Shown here: positions 27,881-39,817 of the stretch, piece by piece
Position numbering within the stretch: the stretch's first letter is position 1
Layout of the letters: every line of letters starts with the position of its first letter
Assembly: GCA_963809205.1 (NCBI GenBank)
Contig: CAWEIS010000002.1
Coordinates: 124,001 to 188,000, forward strand
Length of the DNA stretch: 64,000 bases
Reading direction: 5' to 3'
Origin: DATLLN01 sp963809205
GTDB lineage: Bacteria; Actinomycetota; Thermoleophilia; Gaiellales; JAICJC01
The notes under the pieces: generated by a model
Told to the model about the DNA's origin: nothing
What the model saw: the letters and a program-made list of their open reading frames with translations, nothing else
Databases searched by the model: none
Translations under genes and position numbers: made by a program

Positions 27881-28146
27881 CCCCCGAGCGTCAGTGCGCC
27901 GGCTGTGGCACCCGCCGTCCGGCGCGCGAACTCGTCCGGCTGACAACCGCCGGCGACGAGCTCGTGATCGACCGGGGGCGGCGGTTGGGCGGCCGCGGAA
28001 TGCACCTCTGCCCGGACGCCCGATGCACCGCCCTGGCCCGCCGCCGGGGCGCATTCGGCAGGCGGTTGCGCAGGACCGTTACGGTTCCTGAGGATCTCGA
28101 ACGGCGGGTCGAGGTTGAGGCGGCGAGTGCCGCGTGGAAGAATTGA
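27877..28146 (+). CDS. ylxR: YlxR/RnpM RNA-binding protein
   Basis: The 89-residue protein has the YlxR features RQCAGCGTRRPARELVRL, GRRLGGRGMHLCPD and a conserved second Cys pair (CPDARCTALARRR). The family binds RNA; in Bacillus it modulates RNase P. No ATG, GTG or TTG precedes the conserved start within 80 bases. The best-placed codon is GTA at 27877, overlapping the nusA TAA as GTAA where this genome usually has GTGA, with GAGGGGG upstream. Either GTA is used or one base is wrong. It sits in the usual nusA-ylxR-infB order. Confidence 0.85.
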   Translation, partial: VTPERQCAGCGTRRPARELVRLTTAGDELVIDRGRRLGGRGMHLCPDARCTALARRRGAFGRRLRRTVTVPEDLERRVEVEAASAAWKN

Positions 28147-28151
28147 GACGA

Positions 28152-30218
<2,067 letters not shown>

Positions 30219-30245
30219 CCGAGCCGTCGCCGGGGAGGGCGCCCG

Positions 30246-31688
30246 ATGGGCGAGCTGTCCGACTTCGCGCGCATCGTGCTGTTCGCATCCGCCGGCCTGC
30301 TGGCGGCGATCCTGTCGTACCCGGTGGCGGAGCGGCTGCGGATCCCTGCCCCGGTGCTGTTCCTGGCCGCGGCGGCGGTCGCATCCGACCTGATCGGTGA
30401 CCTCGAGGGGCTGCTGACGCCCGTCGAGGTCGGCGAGATCGGCACGGTCGCGCTGATCGTGATCCTGTTCGAGGGCGGCATGCAGGTCGGCTGGGGCCGG
30501 TTCCGGGCGTCGATCTGGCCGATCGGCATCCTCGGAGTGCCGGGCACGCTGGCGACCGGCGCCATCGTGGCTGTCGGCGCTCACCTGACGCTCGACCTGG
30601 ACTGGACGACGGCTGCGATCATCGGCGCCGCTCTCGCGCCGACCGACCCGGCGGTGATGTTCTCGGTGCTCGGCAACCGCGAGGTCGGCGGCCGCAGCGG
30701 CACGATCCTGCAGGGCGAGTCGGGCGCCAACGATCCGGTGGCGATCGCGCTGATCATCGGGCTCCTCGACTTCGCCACCGACAAGGGCAGCGGCCTCGCG
30801 GTGACGGAGCGGTTCCTGCTGGAGATGGGCGTCGGCCTGGCCGTCGGCGTGGTCGGCGCGCGGCTGCTGGCGTGGACGGCCCGGCGCGTGCCGCTGGCCG
30901 GTGGCTCGTTCTATCCGCTGCGGCTGCTGGCCGCCGCGGGGGTCGTCTTCGGCGTCGCCACCGCGCTGCACGGATCGGGGTTCCTGGCGGTGTTCGTCGC
31001 CGGCGTCCTGCTCGGCGACGAGCGGTTCCCGTACAAGGGCGAGACCCGTGGGTTCCTGGCGCCGGCCGCCGGCCTCGCCGAGATCACCGTGTTCGTCGCG
31101 CTCGGCCTGACCGTCGACCTGGGGTCGTTCCCGTCGCGGACCTGGGTGGACGGCGCCGTGATCGCCGTGCTGGTCGTGCTAATCGCCCGCCCACTGGTGG
31201 TCGCGGTGTTGCTCGGGCGGAGCGATCTGACCCGCGCCGAGCGGCTGTTCATCAGCTGGGCGGGCATGAAGGGTGCGGTGCCGATCCTGCTCGGCTCGTT
31301 CGCCGTGATCGCCGCCGTCGACCATTCGCTGCTGATCTACGACGTCGTCTTCGTGGTGGTCACGGTGACGGTGCTCGTCCAGGGGCTGCTGCTGTCCCCG
31401 GTGGCGAGCCGGCTCGGGATCCCGATGGAAACCCTGGAGGCGAAGCCGTGGAGCGTCGCCGTGGTCGGTGGCAGCTACACGGTCGCCCCGGCGTCCCCGG
31501 CGACCGGCGTCGCGCTGCGCGACCTGCCGCTGGGCGGCGACGGCTGGGTCAGCGAGATCCGCCGGAACGGGTCGACCGTTCCCGCCCGCGGCGCGCAGCG
31601 GCTGCAGGCGGGGGACGAGGTGATCGTGATCTTCGCGGACGAGCAGCGCGACGACGTGCGCGCGCTGTTCACGGGCGAACGTGCCTAG
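30246..31688 (+). CDS. CPA1-family cation/proton antiporter with TrkA-C-like tail
   Basis: The 480-residue protein has about twelve membrane segments. ILFEGGMQVG, AALAPTDPAVMFSVLG and QGESGANDPVAIAL are typical of NhaP2/CPA1 antiporters, with the Asp of GANDP as the expected ion-binding residue. The last 80 residues (VALRDLPLGGDGWVSEIRRN ... LQAGDEVIVIFA) resemble a TrkA-C ligand-binding domain, which suggests gating by a small ligand. Na or K specificity cannot be told. It interrupts the ribosome-maturation gene order between infB and ylxP. Confidence 0.88.
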   Translation: MGELSDFARIVLFASAGLLAAILSYPVAERLRIPAPVLFLAAAAVASDLIGDLEGLLTPVEVGEIGTVALIVILFEGGMQVGWGRFRASIWPIGILGVPGTLATGAIVAVGAHLTLDLDWTTAAIIGAALAPTDPAVMFSVLGNREVGGRSGTILQGESGANDPVAIALIIGLLDFATDKGSGLAVTERFLLEMGVGLAVGVVGARLLAWTARRVPLAGGSFYPLRLLAAAGVVFGVATALHGSGFLAVFVAGVLLGDERFPYKGETRGFLAPAAGLAEITVFVALGLTVDLGSFPSRTWVDGAVIAVLVVLIARPLVVAVLLGRSDLTRAERLFISWAGMKGAVPILLGSFAVIAAVDHSLLIYDVVFVVVTVTVLVQGLLLSPVASRLGIPMETLEAKPWSVAVVGGSYTVAPASPATGVALRDLPLGGDGWVSEIRRNGSTVPARGAQRLQAGDEVIVIFADEQRDDVRALFTGERA

Positions 31689-31704
31689 GTGACCCGCCAC
31701 CCGC

Positions 31705-31710
31705 GATACT
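31705..31710 (+). promoter_or_regulatory. Probable -10 of ylxP-rbfA operon
   Basis: GATACT ends seven bases before the GTG start of ylxP at 31718, again predicting a leaderless message. Confidence 0.4.
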
Positions 31711-31717
31711 TCCCGGC

Positions 31718-32026
31718 GTGACCTCGGGGTACGTGGGCATCCTGGATTTCGAGATCCACATACCGCACAGCCGGTCGCTCAAGGAGAAGCGCCGCTACGT
31801 GCTGTCAACCAAGGCCCGGCTGGAGCGGATGCTTGGCGCCTCGGTGGCGGAGGTCGGCGACCACGAGCTGTGGCAGCGGTCGCGGCTCGCGCTGTCCGTC
31901 GTGCGCCGCGAGGCGGGGGAGGTGGAGCGCGCCCTGGATCAGGCCGAGCGCTACCTTTCGGCGCAGGAGTACGAGCTTGTGCGGGTGTCCGCCCGCCTGT
32001 TGTCCGTCGAGGAGGCGATCGGGTGA
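31718..32026 (+). CDS. ylxP: YlxP/DUF503 protein
   Basis: The 102-residue protein shows the DUF503 pattern GILDFEIHIPHSRSLKEKRR and a long amphipathic second half. It is a conserved small protein of the infB-rbfA-truB neighbourhood with no firm function. GTG 31718 follows a GATACT element by seven bases. Its stop overlaps the rbfA start (GTGA). Confidence 0.88.
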   Translation: MTSGYVGILDFEIHIPHSRSLKEKRRYVLSTKARLERMLGASVAEVGDHELWQRSRLALSVVRREAGEVERALDQAERYLSAQEYELVRVSARLLSVEEAIG

Positions 32027-32400
32027 AGCAGCAGCGCAAGCGCCGGGTCGACGAGGCCCTGCGCCACGTGCTCGCCGAGGGGGTCGAGGAGTTGTCCGAC
32101 CCCGCGGTCGGGTTCGTCACAGTGACCGGCGTCGACGTGACCGCCGACCTCGAGCATGCCACCGTCCGGGTCAGCGTGCTGGGCGGCGCAAAGCGGCGGG
32201 CCACGGCGTTGCGCGGGCTGGATCGTGCCAAAGGCATGTTGCAGTCCAGGGTGGCCCGGGAGCTGCACTTGCGGAGGACTCCCGTCCTGACCTTTCAGTA
32301 TGATGAGGGCGTCGACCGCGCCATGCGCATCGATGAACTGCTCGATGCTGCTGGTCCCAGTGCCTCGGAAGGCGAGGCCGACACTCCAATCACACCATGA
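32023..32400 (+). CDS. rbfA: Ribosome-binding factor A
   Basis: The 125-residue KH-fold protein matures the 16S rRNA 5' end. RRVDEALRHVLAEGVEELSD, GFVTVTGVDVTADLEHATV and LGLRRTPVL-like RELHLRRTPVLTFQYDEGVD fit the family. GTG 32023 overlaps ylxP and the stop overlaps the next ATG, so three genes are coupled. Confidence 0.92.
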   Translation: MKQQRKRRVDEALRHVLAEGVEELSDPAVGFVTVTGVDVTADLEHATVRVSVLGGAKRRATALRGLDRAKGMLQSRVARELHLRRTPVLTFQYDEGVDRAMRIDELLDAAGPSASEGEADTPITP

Positions 32401-33417
32401 CCGACGCCGATCTGACCCGTGACCTCGAGGACGTCGTCGCCGCGATCGCTGCGGCCGACCGCGTGCTCGTCGCGTCGCACGAGAATCCCGACGGCGACGC
32501 CATCGGCTCACTGGCCGCGTGTAAGGGCGCGCTCCAGCAGCTCGGCAAGCAGGTCGCGGCTGTACCTCCATCAGGACTCGCCGATCCCGCACGAGTACTC
32601 GTTCCTCGACCTGGGCGGGCTGGAGCGGTCGCTCGACCTCGACTCGCTCGAAGGGTGGACGCTGCTCGCGGTCGACTGCGGCAACGAGCGGCGGCTGGGG
32701 CCTGACCACGCCGAGGTGCGCGAGCGCTTCGACAGCGTGGTCAACATCGACCACCACCACGACAACAGCCGCTATGGCAACGCCAACCTGGTCGACGGCG
32801 GCTCGTCGTCGACCGCCGAGATCCTGGCCACGGTGTTCGACCGGCTGGGCGTCCAGCTGACGCCGGTGATCGCCGAGGCGCTGTACGTCGGCCTGGTGAC
32901 CGACACCGGCCGCTTCCAGTACCGCACCACCAGCCCGGCTGCGCTGCGGCTGGGCGCGCACCTGGTCGAGGACGGCGCCGACGTGCACAAGGTGTACCAG
33001 CTGGTGTTCGAGACGGTGCCGTACTCCAAGAAGAAGCTGCTCGGCCGCGTGCTGGAGCACGCGCAGCCGTTCCTCGATGGCCGGCTGCTGGTCAGCTACG
33101 TGACCCGTGACGACCTCGCGCTGGTGGAGGGAGACGAGGCTACGACCGAGGGCCTGATCGACGACCTCCGTGAGGTCGAAGGCGTCCAGGTCGCCGCCCT
33201 GATCCGCGAGCAGGTGCCCCTGGCCGACGGGACGATCACGCCGAATCGCGTGTCGCTGCGCTCCCGCGGGGGCGTCGACGTGTCGCAGATCGCCCGCAAG
33301 TCGCGCGGCGGCGGGCACAAGCAGGCGGCCGGCTTCTCGCATCCCGGCTCGGTGAAGGAGATCCGCGACTTCATCGTGGCCGAGGTCGACGAGCAGCTCT
33401 CCGAGTCCGCGGCGTAG
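32397..33417 (+). CDS. nrnA: DHH/DHHA1 phosphodiesterase (NrnA/CnpB type), one frameshift
   Basis: The DHH family member near rbfA-truB in actinobacteria degrades nanoRNA, pAp and cyclic dinucleotides. Metal motifs are SHENPDGDAIGS, LLAVDCGNERRLG and NIDHHHDNSRYG, and the DHHA1 end has SRGGGHKQAAGFSHPG. The first 51 residues are in the frame of ATG 32397, the rest in the next frame. A net +1 occurs at about 32558 (GCGGCTG), and removal of one G joins QLGKQVA to LYLHQDSPIPHEY and gives 339 residues, the family length. Coupled to rbfA by ATGA. Confidence 0.88.
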
Positions 33418-33422
33418 CGTCC

Positions 33423-34280
33423 ATGCCGCAGCCGGGGCTGTACCTGGTCGAAAAGCCGGTCGGGCCGACGTCGTTCGGCGTGCTGCGCTCGCTGCGGCCG
33501 GCGCTCGGCAGCAAGCTGGGCCACGCTGGAACGCTCGACCCGTTCGCCGGCGGCCTGCTGCTGGTGCTGGCCGAGGCGGCCACCCGCCTCGCGCCCTACC
33601 TGTCGGGCGTGGACAAGACGTATCGTGCCGTCGTGCAGTTCGGCGAGGTGTCGACGACGCTCGACCCGGAGGGGACGATCACCGTGACCGGCGGCTCCAC
33701 CGACCGCGCGTCCGTCGAGGGGGCCGCCGCCGGCATGACCGGCGACGTGCTTCAGCGCGTCCCCGCCGCGTCCGCCGTTAAGATCGCCGGAGAGCGGTCC
33801 TACGCCCGGATGCGGCGTGGGGAGGACGTCGTGCCGGAGCCGCGGATGGTGCGCATCGAGCGGATCGACGTCACCGGGTTCGACGCCCGCACCCAGAGGG
33901 CGGAGATCGACGTCGCGTGCTCGAAGGGCACCTACGTCCGCCAGATCGCCGCGGACCTGGGCGAGCAGACCGGCGCCGGGGCGATGTGCGTCAGCCTGCG
34001 CCGGCTGACGGTCGGTGCGTTCGACGTGGCCGACGCCGGATCGCCCGAGCAGGTGGCTGGACAGCCCGACGGGCCCTGGTACCGGACACCCGCCGAGGCG
34101 CTGCCCCACCTCCCGGTCCGGGAGCTGACCGTTGAAGAGGCGACGTCCGTCGCCCACGGCCGGCCGCTCGAAACCGGGGGCGAGGACGGCCCGACGGCCG
34201 CAGTGCTGGACGGCGAACTGGTCGCCGTGATGGCGCCGCGCGACGGCCTGCTGCGCTCGCTGGCGGTGTTCCGGCGGTGA
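33423..34280 (+). CDS. truB: tRNA pseudouridine55 synthase
   Basis: The 285-residue enzyme makes pseudouridine 55 in tRNA. It starts LYLVEKPVGPTSFGVL and has the catalytic motif GHAGTLDPFAGGLLLV with the nucleophile Asp, YRAVVQFGEVSTTLDPEG, and the KGTYVRQIAADLG segment. ATG 33423 follows the DHH gene by five bases. Its end overlaps ribF (GTGA). Confidence 0.95.
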   Translation: MPQPGLYLVEKPVGPTSFGVLRSLRPALGSKLGHAGTLDPFAGGLLLVLAEAATRLAPYLSGVDKTYRAVVQFGEVSTTLDPEGTITVTGGSTDRASVEGAAAGMTGDVLQRVPAASAVKIAGERSYARMRRGEDVVPEPRMVRIERIDVTGFDARTQRAEIDVACSKGTYVRQIAADLGEQTGAGAMCVSLRRLTVGAFDVADAGSPEQVAGQPDGPWYRTPAEALPHLPVRELTVEEATSVAHGRPLETGGEDGPTAAVLDGELVAVMAPRDGLLRSLAVFRR

Positions 34281-35203
34281 CCCGGCAGGTCGCGCTGGGC
34301 GACGTCGAGCCGGCCGGGCGGGCGATCGCGATCGGCAGCTTCGACGGCGTGCACCTCGGCCACCGCGCCGTGATCGAGCGGACGATGGCGCTGGCCGCCG
34401 GGTCGGGGCTGCGCTCGAGCGTGGTCACGTTCCACCCGCATCCAGTCAGCGTCCTGCGTCCCGAGCTCGCCCCGCGGGAGCTCTCGACTCCGCAGCGCAA
34501 GCTCGACCTGGTCGCGGAGATCGGCCCCGACGAGCTGGTCGTCATCCGCTTCGACCTCGCGCTCTCGCAGCGCACGCACGAGGAGTTCGCGACTGACGTG
34601 ATCTCCGGCGCGCTGGGAGCCCGCCACGTGGTGGTCGGGACGAACTTCCGCTACGGCAACCGCGCCCAGGGCACCGTCGAGACGCTGACGGCGGCCGGCG
34701 CCCAGCTCGGCTTCACGGTCGAGCCGGCACCGCTGGTCGAGATCGGAGGCACCGCGGTGTCGTCCTCGAGGATCCGCGACCTGATCGCCGGCGGCGAGGT
34801 CGCCGCGGCGGCCCGGCTGCTGGGGCGCGACCCGTGGATCGAAGGCGAGGTCGTCCGCGGCGACGGGCGCGGCCGCGGGCTCGGGTTCGCCACCGCCAAC
34901 CTCCAGCCGGTGCCGCACAGCGCGCTGCCGGCGCGCGGGGTGTACGCCGGCAGTGCGCACCTGGCCGGGAGCAGCCGCCCTGCGGCGATCAGCGTGGGCT
35001 ACAACCCGACGTTCTCGGACGCCCGCGACCAGGTCAGGATCGAGGCGCACCTGCTCGACTTCGACGAGGACATCTACGGCTCGCCGCTGCGGATCGACTT
35101 CTCCCACCGGCTGCGCGACGAGGAGCGCTTCTCATCGATCGACGAGCTGGTGGCGCAGATCCACCGCGACGTCGACGCGGTCAGAGGGATTGCGTCGTCC
35201 TAA
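34277..35203 (+). CDS. ribF: Bifunctional riboflavin kinase / FAD synthetase
   Basis: The 308-residue protein makes FMN and FAD. The N-terminal nucleotidyltransferase has IAIGSFDGVHLGHRAVI, TFHPHPVSVL and GTNFRYGNRAQG; the C-terminal kinase domain has GRGLGFATANLQP, GVYAGSA and VGYNPTF. Its order after truB is typical. GTG 34277 overlaps truB. The stop overlaps the converging S51 peptidase end by four bases. Confidence 0.95.
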   Translation: MTRQVALGDVEPAGRAIAIGSFDGVHLGHRAVIERTMALAAGSGLRSSVVTFHPHPVSVLRPELAPRELSTPQRKLDLVAEIGPDELVVIRFDLALSQRTHEEFATDVISGALGARHVVVGTNFRYGNRAQGTVETLTAAGAQLGFTVEPAPLVEIGGTAVSSSRIRDLIAGGEVAAAARLLGRDPWIEGEVVRGDGRGRGLGFATANLQPVPHSALPARGVYAGSAHLAGSSRPAAISVGYNPTFSDARDQVRIEAHLLDFDEDIYGSPLRIDFSHRLRDEERFSSIDELVAQIHRDVDAVRGIASS

Positions 35204-35855
35204 ACTGGCTCTGTGCGGCCGCCGGGAAGCACCCGGTAGACGCCGGCATCGGGCCGGGAGCGGACGACTCCGATCAGCTTGGTGCCCTCGAACACGGGAC
35301 CGGCGAAGTCGTCGGCCGCCAGGCCGGGCGTCATGCGGCCGCTGTCGACCAGGTTGTGGTACACCGGCTTTCGCAGCACCTCGGAGTCCCAGTGCGGGCA
35401 GAAGCTGCCGGACAGGAAACCGAGGCCGTCGCCCAGCGGGTCGAGCGCCGGGCGGAACGAGTCCGTGACGCCGTCCTCGAACCAGCAGATCGCACCCGCC
35501 GACGCCCCGGTCAGCACGATCCCCTGGCCCCACGCCTCGGCCATCATCCGGTCGACGCCGTGGACCCGCCAGACCGCGAGCATGTTGGCGGTGCTGCCGC
35601 CGCCCACGTAGATCACGTCCTGCTCCAGCAGCACCTGGCGCGGATCGCGCCCGTCCATGCGGAACAGCGCCAGATCGGTGGCCACCGCACGGTCGGACGG
35701 CAGCGTGGCGTGGAACTGCTCGATCGCCTCGACCGGGTCGCCAGACGCAGTCGGCACGTAGCAGACGCGCGGCCGGTCCTTGCCCGTCATCTCCAGGATC
35801 TGCGCGAGCAGGGACGGGTCTGCGAGGCCACCGCCGCCCAGCGGGACGATACGCC

Positions 35856-35859
<4 letters not shown>
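35200..35859 (-). CDS. Peptidase S51 / peptidase E-like protein
   Basis: The 219-residue protein has the S51 arrangement: RIVPLGGGGLADP, RVCYVPTASGD, DVIYVGGGSTANMLAVW and the nucleophile elbow VLTGASAGAICWFE (Ser in GASAG). Relatives are dipeptidase E and cyanophycinase. The substrate is unknown, but the SGDP and WFEDG parts are closer to peptidase E. GTG 35859 overlaps the stop of the upstream epimerase gene (GTGA on the minus strand). Confidence 0.82.
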
Positions 35860-36782
<923 letters not shown>

Positions 36783-36831
36783 GCTGTCCTCCTCGTCGAC
36801 GACGCCGCATGGTACCGCGGAACCGCTGTGC

Positions 36832-36927
36832 TACCCTCATGAGCGGCCGTGACGCGGACTGGCGAGCCCTTGCCGGCGCCGATCTGGGTCACCGGCGTCC
36901 ACACGTACGAGGCAAGGAGGGTAGGCC
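36832..36927 (+). promoter_or_regulatory. rpsO promoter and leader that may hide the Shine-Dalgarno
   Basis: TACCCT (36832-36837), preceded by TGTGC, is a likely extended -10, giving a leader of about 84 bases. CCTTGCC (36868-36874) is complementary to GGCAAGG (36911-36917), which contains part of the AAGGAGG ribosome-binding site of rpsO. The 7-bp helix would block translation, a layout used in S15 autoregulation. Confidence 0.5.
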
Positions 36928-37197
36928 ATGCCGCTTACCAAGGAGCAGAAGACGGAGCTCGTCGGCCGCTTCGGCAGCGGGGAGAAGGACACGGGATCGA
37001 CAAAGGTCCAGATCGCCCTTCTCACCCAGCGCATCACCGAGCTCACCGAGCACATGAAGGTGCACAAGCACGACCATCACTCGCGGCGAGGGCTGCTGAA
37101 GATGGTCGGTCGCCGGCGCCGGCTGCTCACGTATCTGCAGAAGCACGACCTGGAGGGCTATCGCGCTCTCATCAAGGAGCTCGGCCTGCGCCGCTAG
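36928..37197 (+). CDS. rpsO: 30S ribosomal protein S15
   Basis: The 89-residue protein is a full-length S15: PLTKEQKTELVGRFG, DTGSTKVQIALLTQRI, HKHDHHSRRGLLKMVGRRRR and LIKELGLRR. It binds 16S rRNA early in 30S assembly. AAGGAGGGT precedes ATG 36928. The standard partner pnp follows. Confidence 0.97.
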   Translation: MPLTKEQKTELVGRFGSGEKDTGSTKVQIALLTQRITELTEHMKVHKHDHHSRRGLLKMVGRRRRLLTYLQKHDLEGYRALIKELGLRR

Positions 37198-37266
37198 GCG
37201 CACCGGGTTCGCGGAGGATGAGCCCTGCCGGGGATGCCGGGCTCGAGGAAGGAACGGAAAGAGGAT

Positions 37267-39747
37267 ATGAGCATCGCAGTTGAACCCGAGGCCACTCGGA
37301 TTTCCCTCGCCGTGGGCGAGGAGGAGATCTCGTTCGAGACCGGCGTCATCGCCAAGCAGGCACATGGAGCCGTGCTGGTCGGGTGCGGCGGCACCGTCGT
37401 TCTGGCGACGGTCGTCGGCCGCACCGAAGGACGTGAGGGAGCGGACTTCTTCCCGCTCACCGTCGACGTCGAGGAGAAGATGTACGCCGCCGGGAAGATC
37501 CCGGGAGGGTTCTTCAAGCGCGAGGGCCGCGCGGGGGAGAAGGCCATCCTGAACGCGCGGATGGTCGACCGGCCGATCCGGCCGCTGTGGCCGAAGGGCT
37601 ACAAGAACGAGGTCCAGATCATCGTGACCACGCTCTCGGCCGACCAGGTCAACTCGCACGACATCCTGGCGATCAACGGCGCCTCGGCGGCGCTGATGCT
37701 GTCCCCGCTGCCCTTCATGGGCCCAGTGGGTGCCGTCCGCATCGGCCGCCTGGACGGCGAGCTGGTCGTCAACCCGAACATGCCCCAGACCAAGGAGTCG
37801 GATCTCGACCTGATCGTCTGCGGCACGCCGGAGGCGATCACGATGGTCGAGGCCGGCGCCCAGGAAGTGTCCGAGGACGTCCTGATCGAGGCGCTCGAGC
37901 TCGCTCACGGCGAGATCAAGCGGCTCTGCCAGGCGCAGATCGATCTCGCCGAGCGCTGCGGCAGCCCGAAGTGGATCGACGGCGCCGTCACCGAGTCGCT
38001 GCGCAACAGCCACGCCGCCGCACTCCAGTCGGCGATCGCGGAGCGCGGGCTCGGCGGCCTGCCCGCCGCGGCCGACGCGCTCGCCAAGTCGGAGCTGCCC
38101 GAGGTCTCGGGGAGCACGACGGAGGCCGACGTGCTGCACCGTCAGCGCGTCCAATTCGCCTTCCAGGTGCTGATCGCCGAGGCTCGCGAGCAGGCCGTGT
38201 ACGGCCCGGTCAAGGAGCAGTTCGGGGATGCCATCCGCGCGCTGACCGACGCCGAGCAGGACTCCAAGGAGCTGAAGTCGGCAAAGCGGCACGCGCTGGT
38301 CGAGCAGATCGTGAACACCGCGCAGCTGCCGTTCCCGTCGCGCGGTGAGCCGGACGAGCAGGGCAACGCGCCGCTCGATCCGACCACCCGCTCGGCCGTC
38401 TCGTCTGTCGTGGACAAGCTCTACAAGGAGATCGTCCGAGCCAAGATCGCGGTTGACAAGCGCCGGCCCGACGGCCGGTCGGAGACCGAGATCCGGCACG
38501 TGTCCTCCGAGGTCACCGTGATGCCCCGCACCCACGGTTCGGCCCTCTTCACCCGCGGCCAGACGCAGGCGCTGACGCTCTGCACGCTGGGCACGGGCAA
38601 GGAGGAGCAGCGCATCGACGACCTCTCGCTGGACGAGACGAAGCGCTACATCCACCACTACAACTTCCCGCCGTTCTCGGTGGGCGAGACCGGGTTCATG
38701 CGCGGCCCCAAGCGCCGTGACATCGGGCACGGCGCCCTCGCCGAGCGGGCCCTGGTGCCGGTCATCCCCAGCTCCGAGGAGTTCCCGTACACGCTGCGGC
38801 TGGTCTCCGAGATCATGGAGTCGAACGGGTCGTCGTCGATGGCGTCGGTCTGCGGCTCGACGCTCTCGCTGATGGACGCCGGCGTGCCGATCAAGGCGCC
38901 GGTCGCCGGCATCGCGATGGGCCTGATCAAGGAGGGCGACGACTACGTCATCCTGACCGACATCCAGGGCGCCGAGGATCACCTCGGTGACATGGACTTC
39001 AAGGTCGCCGGCTCCGAGGCCGGGGTCACCGCCCTGCAGATGGACATCAAGATCACGGGCGTCACGACCGAGATCCTGCGCACCGCCCTGGCCCAGGCCC
39101 GGGAGGCGCGGCTGAGCATTCTCGGCACCATGCGCCAGGCCATCTCGGCGCCGCGCGAGGAGTTGGCCGCCCACGCGCCGCGCATCGTGTCGGTGAAGAT
39201 CCACCCGGACTTCATCGGGATGGTGATCGGCAAGGGCGGCGAAACGATCCGCGCACTCGAGGCCGACTACGACGTCCAGATCGACATCGAGGAGGACGGC
39301 ACGATCCGCATCTACGGCACCAACGGCGAGCTCGCCGAGGCTGCCCGCGAGTCGATCGAGTCGATGACGAAGGAGATCGAGGTCGGCGAGGAGTTCACCG
39401 GCGAGGTGGTCAAGCTGGCCGAGTTCGGCGCCTTCGTGAACCTCAAGAAGGGCGTCGACGGCCTGCTGCACGTCAGCCGGATCCTGCCCAAGGGCAACCG
39501 CCTGGCATCCGCCGAGCAGGTGTTCTCACGCGGCGACCAGGTGAAGGTCTCGGTGACCGAGGTCGACAAGGACCGCGGCCGCATCGGCCTCACGCTGGTT
39601 GCCAAGGTCGACGACGACGGCTCGGAGATCACGCCCGAGCAGCTGGTCGCCGTCGCCGAGGCGAACCCGGCGCCGGAGCGCACCTCGAGCGACCGCCCGC
39701 GCGGCGGCGGCCGCGATCGCGACCGCGGCCGGCGGCGCGACCGCTAG
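37267..39747 (+). CDS. pnp: Polynucleotide phosphorylase
   Basis: The 826-residue phosphorolytic 3' exonuclease has two RNase PH domains (GCGGTVVLATVVGR ... FFPLTVDVEEKMYAAGKIPG; second with GSALFTRGQTQALTLCTLG and VAGIAMGLI), a linker helical domain, a KH domain (DFIGMVIGKGGETIRALE) and an S1 domain (GEVVKLAEFGAFVNLKKGVD), then a basic Arg/Gly/Asp tail. ATG 37267 was chosen with GGAAAGAGG upstream. It is longer than E. coli PNPase by about 115 residues, as in other actinobacteria. A strong terminator follows. Confidence 0.96.
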   Translation: MSIAVEPEATRISLAVGEEEISFETGVIAKQAHGAVLVGCGGTVVLATVVGRTEGREGADFFPLTVDVEEKMYAAGKIPGGFFKREGRAGEKAILNARMVDRPIRPLWPKGYKNEVQIIVTTLSADQVNSHDILAINGASAALMLSPLPFMGPVGAVRIGRLDGELVVNPNMPQTKESDLDLIVCGTPEAITMVEAGAQEVSEDVLIEALELAHGEIKRLCQAQIDLAERCGSPKWIDGAVTESLRNSHAAALQSAIAERGLGGLPAAADALAKSELPEVSGSTTEADVLHRQRVQFAFQVLIAEAREQAVYGPVKEQFGDAIRALTDAEQDSKELKSAKRHALVEQIVNTAQLPFPSRGEPDEQGNAPLDPTTRSAVSSVVDKLYKEIVRAKIAVDKRRPDGRSETEIRHVSSEVTVMPRTHGSALFTRGQTQALTLCTLGTGKEEQRIDDLSLDETKRYIHHYNFPPFSVGETGFMRGPKRRDIGHGALAERALVPVIPSSEEFPYTLRLVSEIMESNGSSSMASVCGSTLSLMDAGVPIKAPVAGIAMGLIKEGDDYVILTDIQGAEDHLGDMDFKVAGSEAGVTALQMDIKITGVTTEILRTALAQAREARLSILGTMRQAISAPREELAAHAPRIVSVKIHPDFIGMVIGKGGETIRALEADYDVQIDIEEDGTIRIYGTNGELAEAARESIESMTKEIEVGEEFTGEVVKLAEFGAFVNLKKGVDGLLHVSRILPKGNRLASAEQVFSRGDQVKVSVTEVDKDRGRIGLTLVAKVDDDGSEITPEQLVAVAEANPAPERTSSDRPRGGGRDRDRGRRRDR

Positions 39748-39752
39748 AACGC

Positions 39753-39799
39753 GGCAGGGCGGCCCTCCCCCGATCGGGGGAGGGCCGCCTGGCCCTGCC
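39753..39799 (+). terminator. Strong GC hairpin after pnp
   Basis: GGCAGGGCGGCCCTCCCCC pairs with GGGGGAGGGCCGCC and, past a three-base bulge, CCCTGCC. The hairpin begins five bases after the pnp stop and has no T-run. It shares the core GGCCCTCC/GGAGGGCC with the hairpin at 24167-24208. Confidence 0.7.
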
Positions 39800-39804
39800 A
39801 TCGC

Positions 39805-39810
39805 TAGAGT
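39805..39810 (+). promoter_or_regulatory. -10 element of the M16 peptidase gene
   Basis: TAGAGT ends seven bases before GTG 39818 and follows the pnp terminator directly, so the peptidase probably has its own leaderless transcript. Confidence 0.45.
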
Positions 39811-39817
39811 GCGCCGA

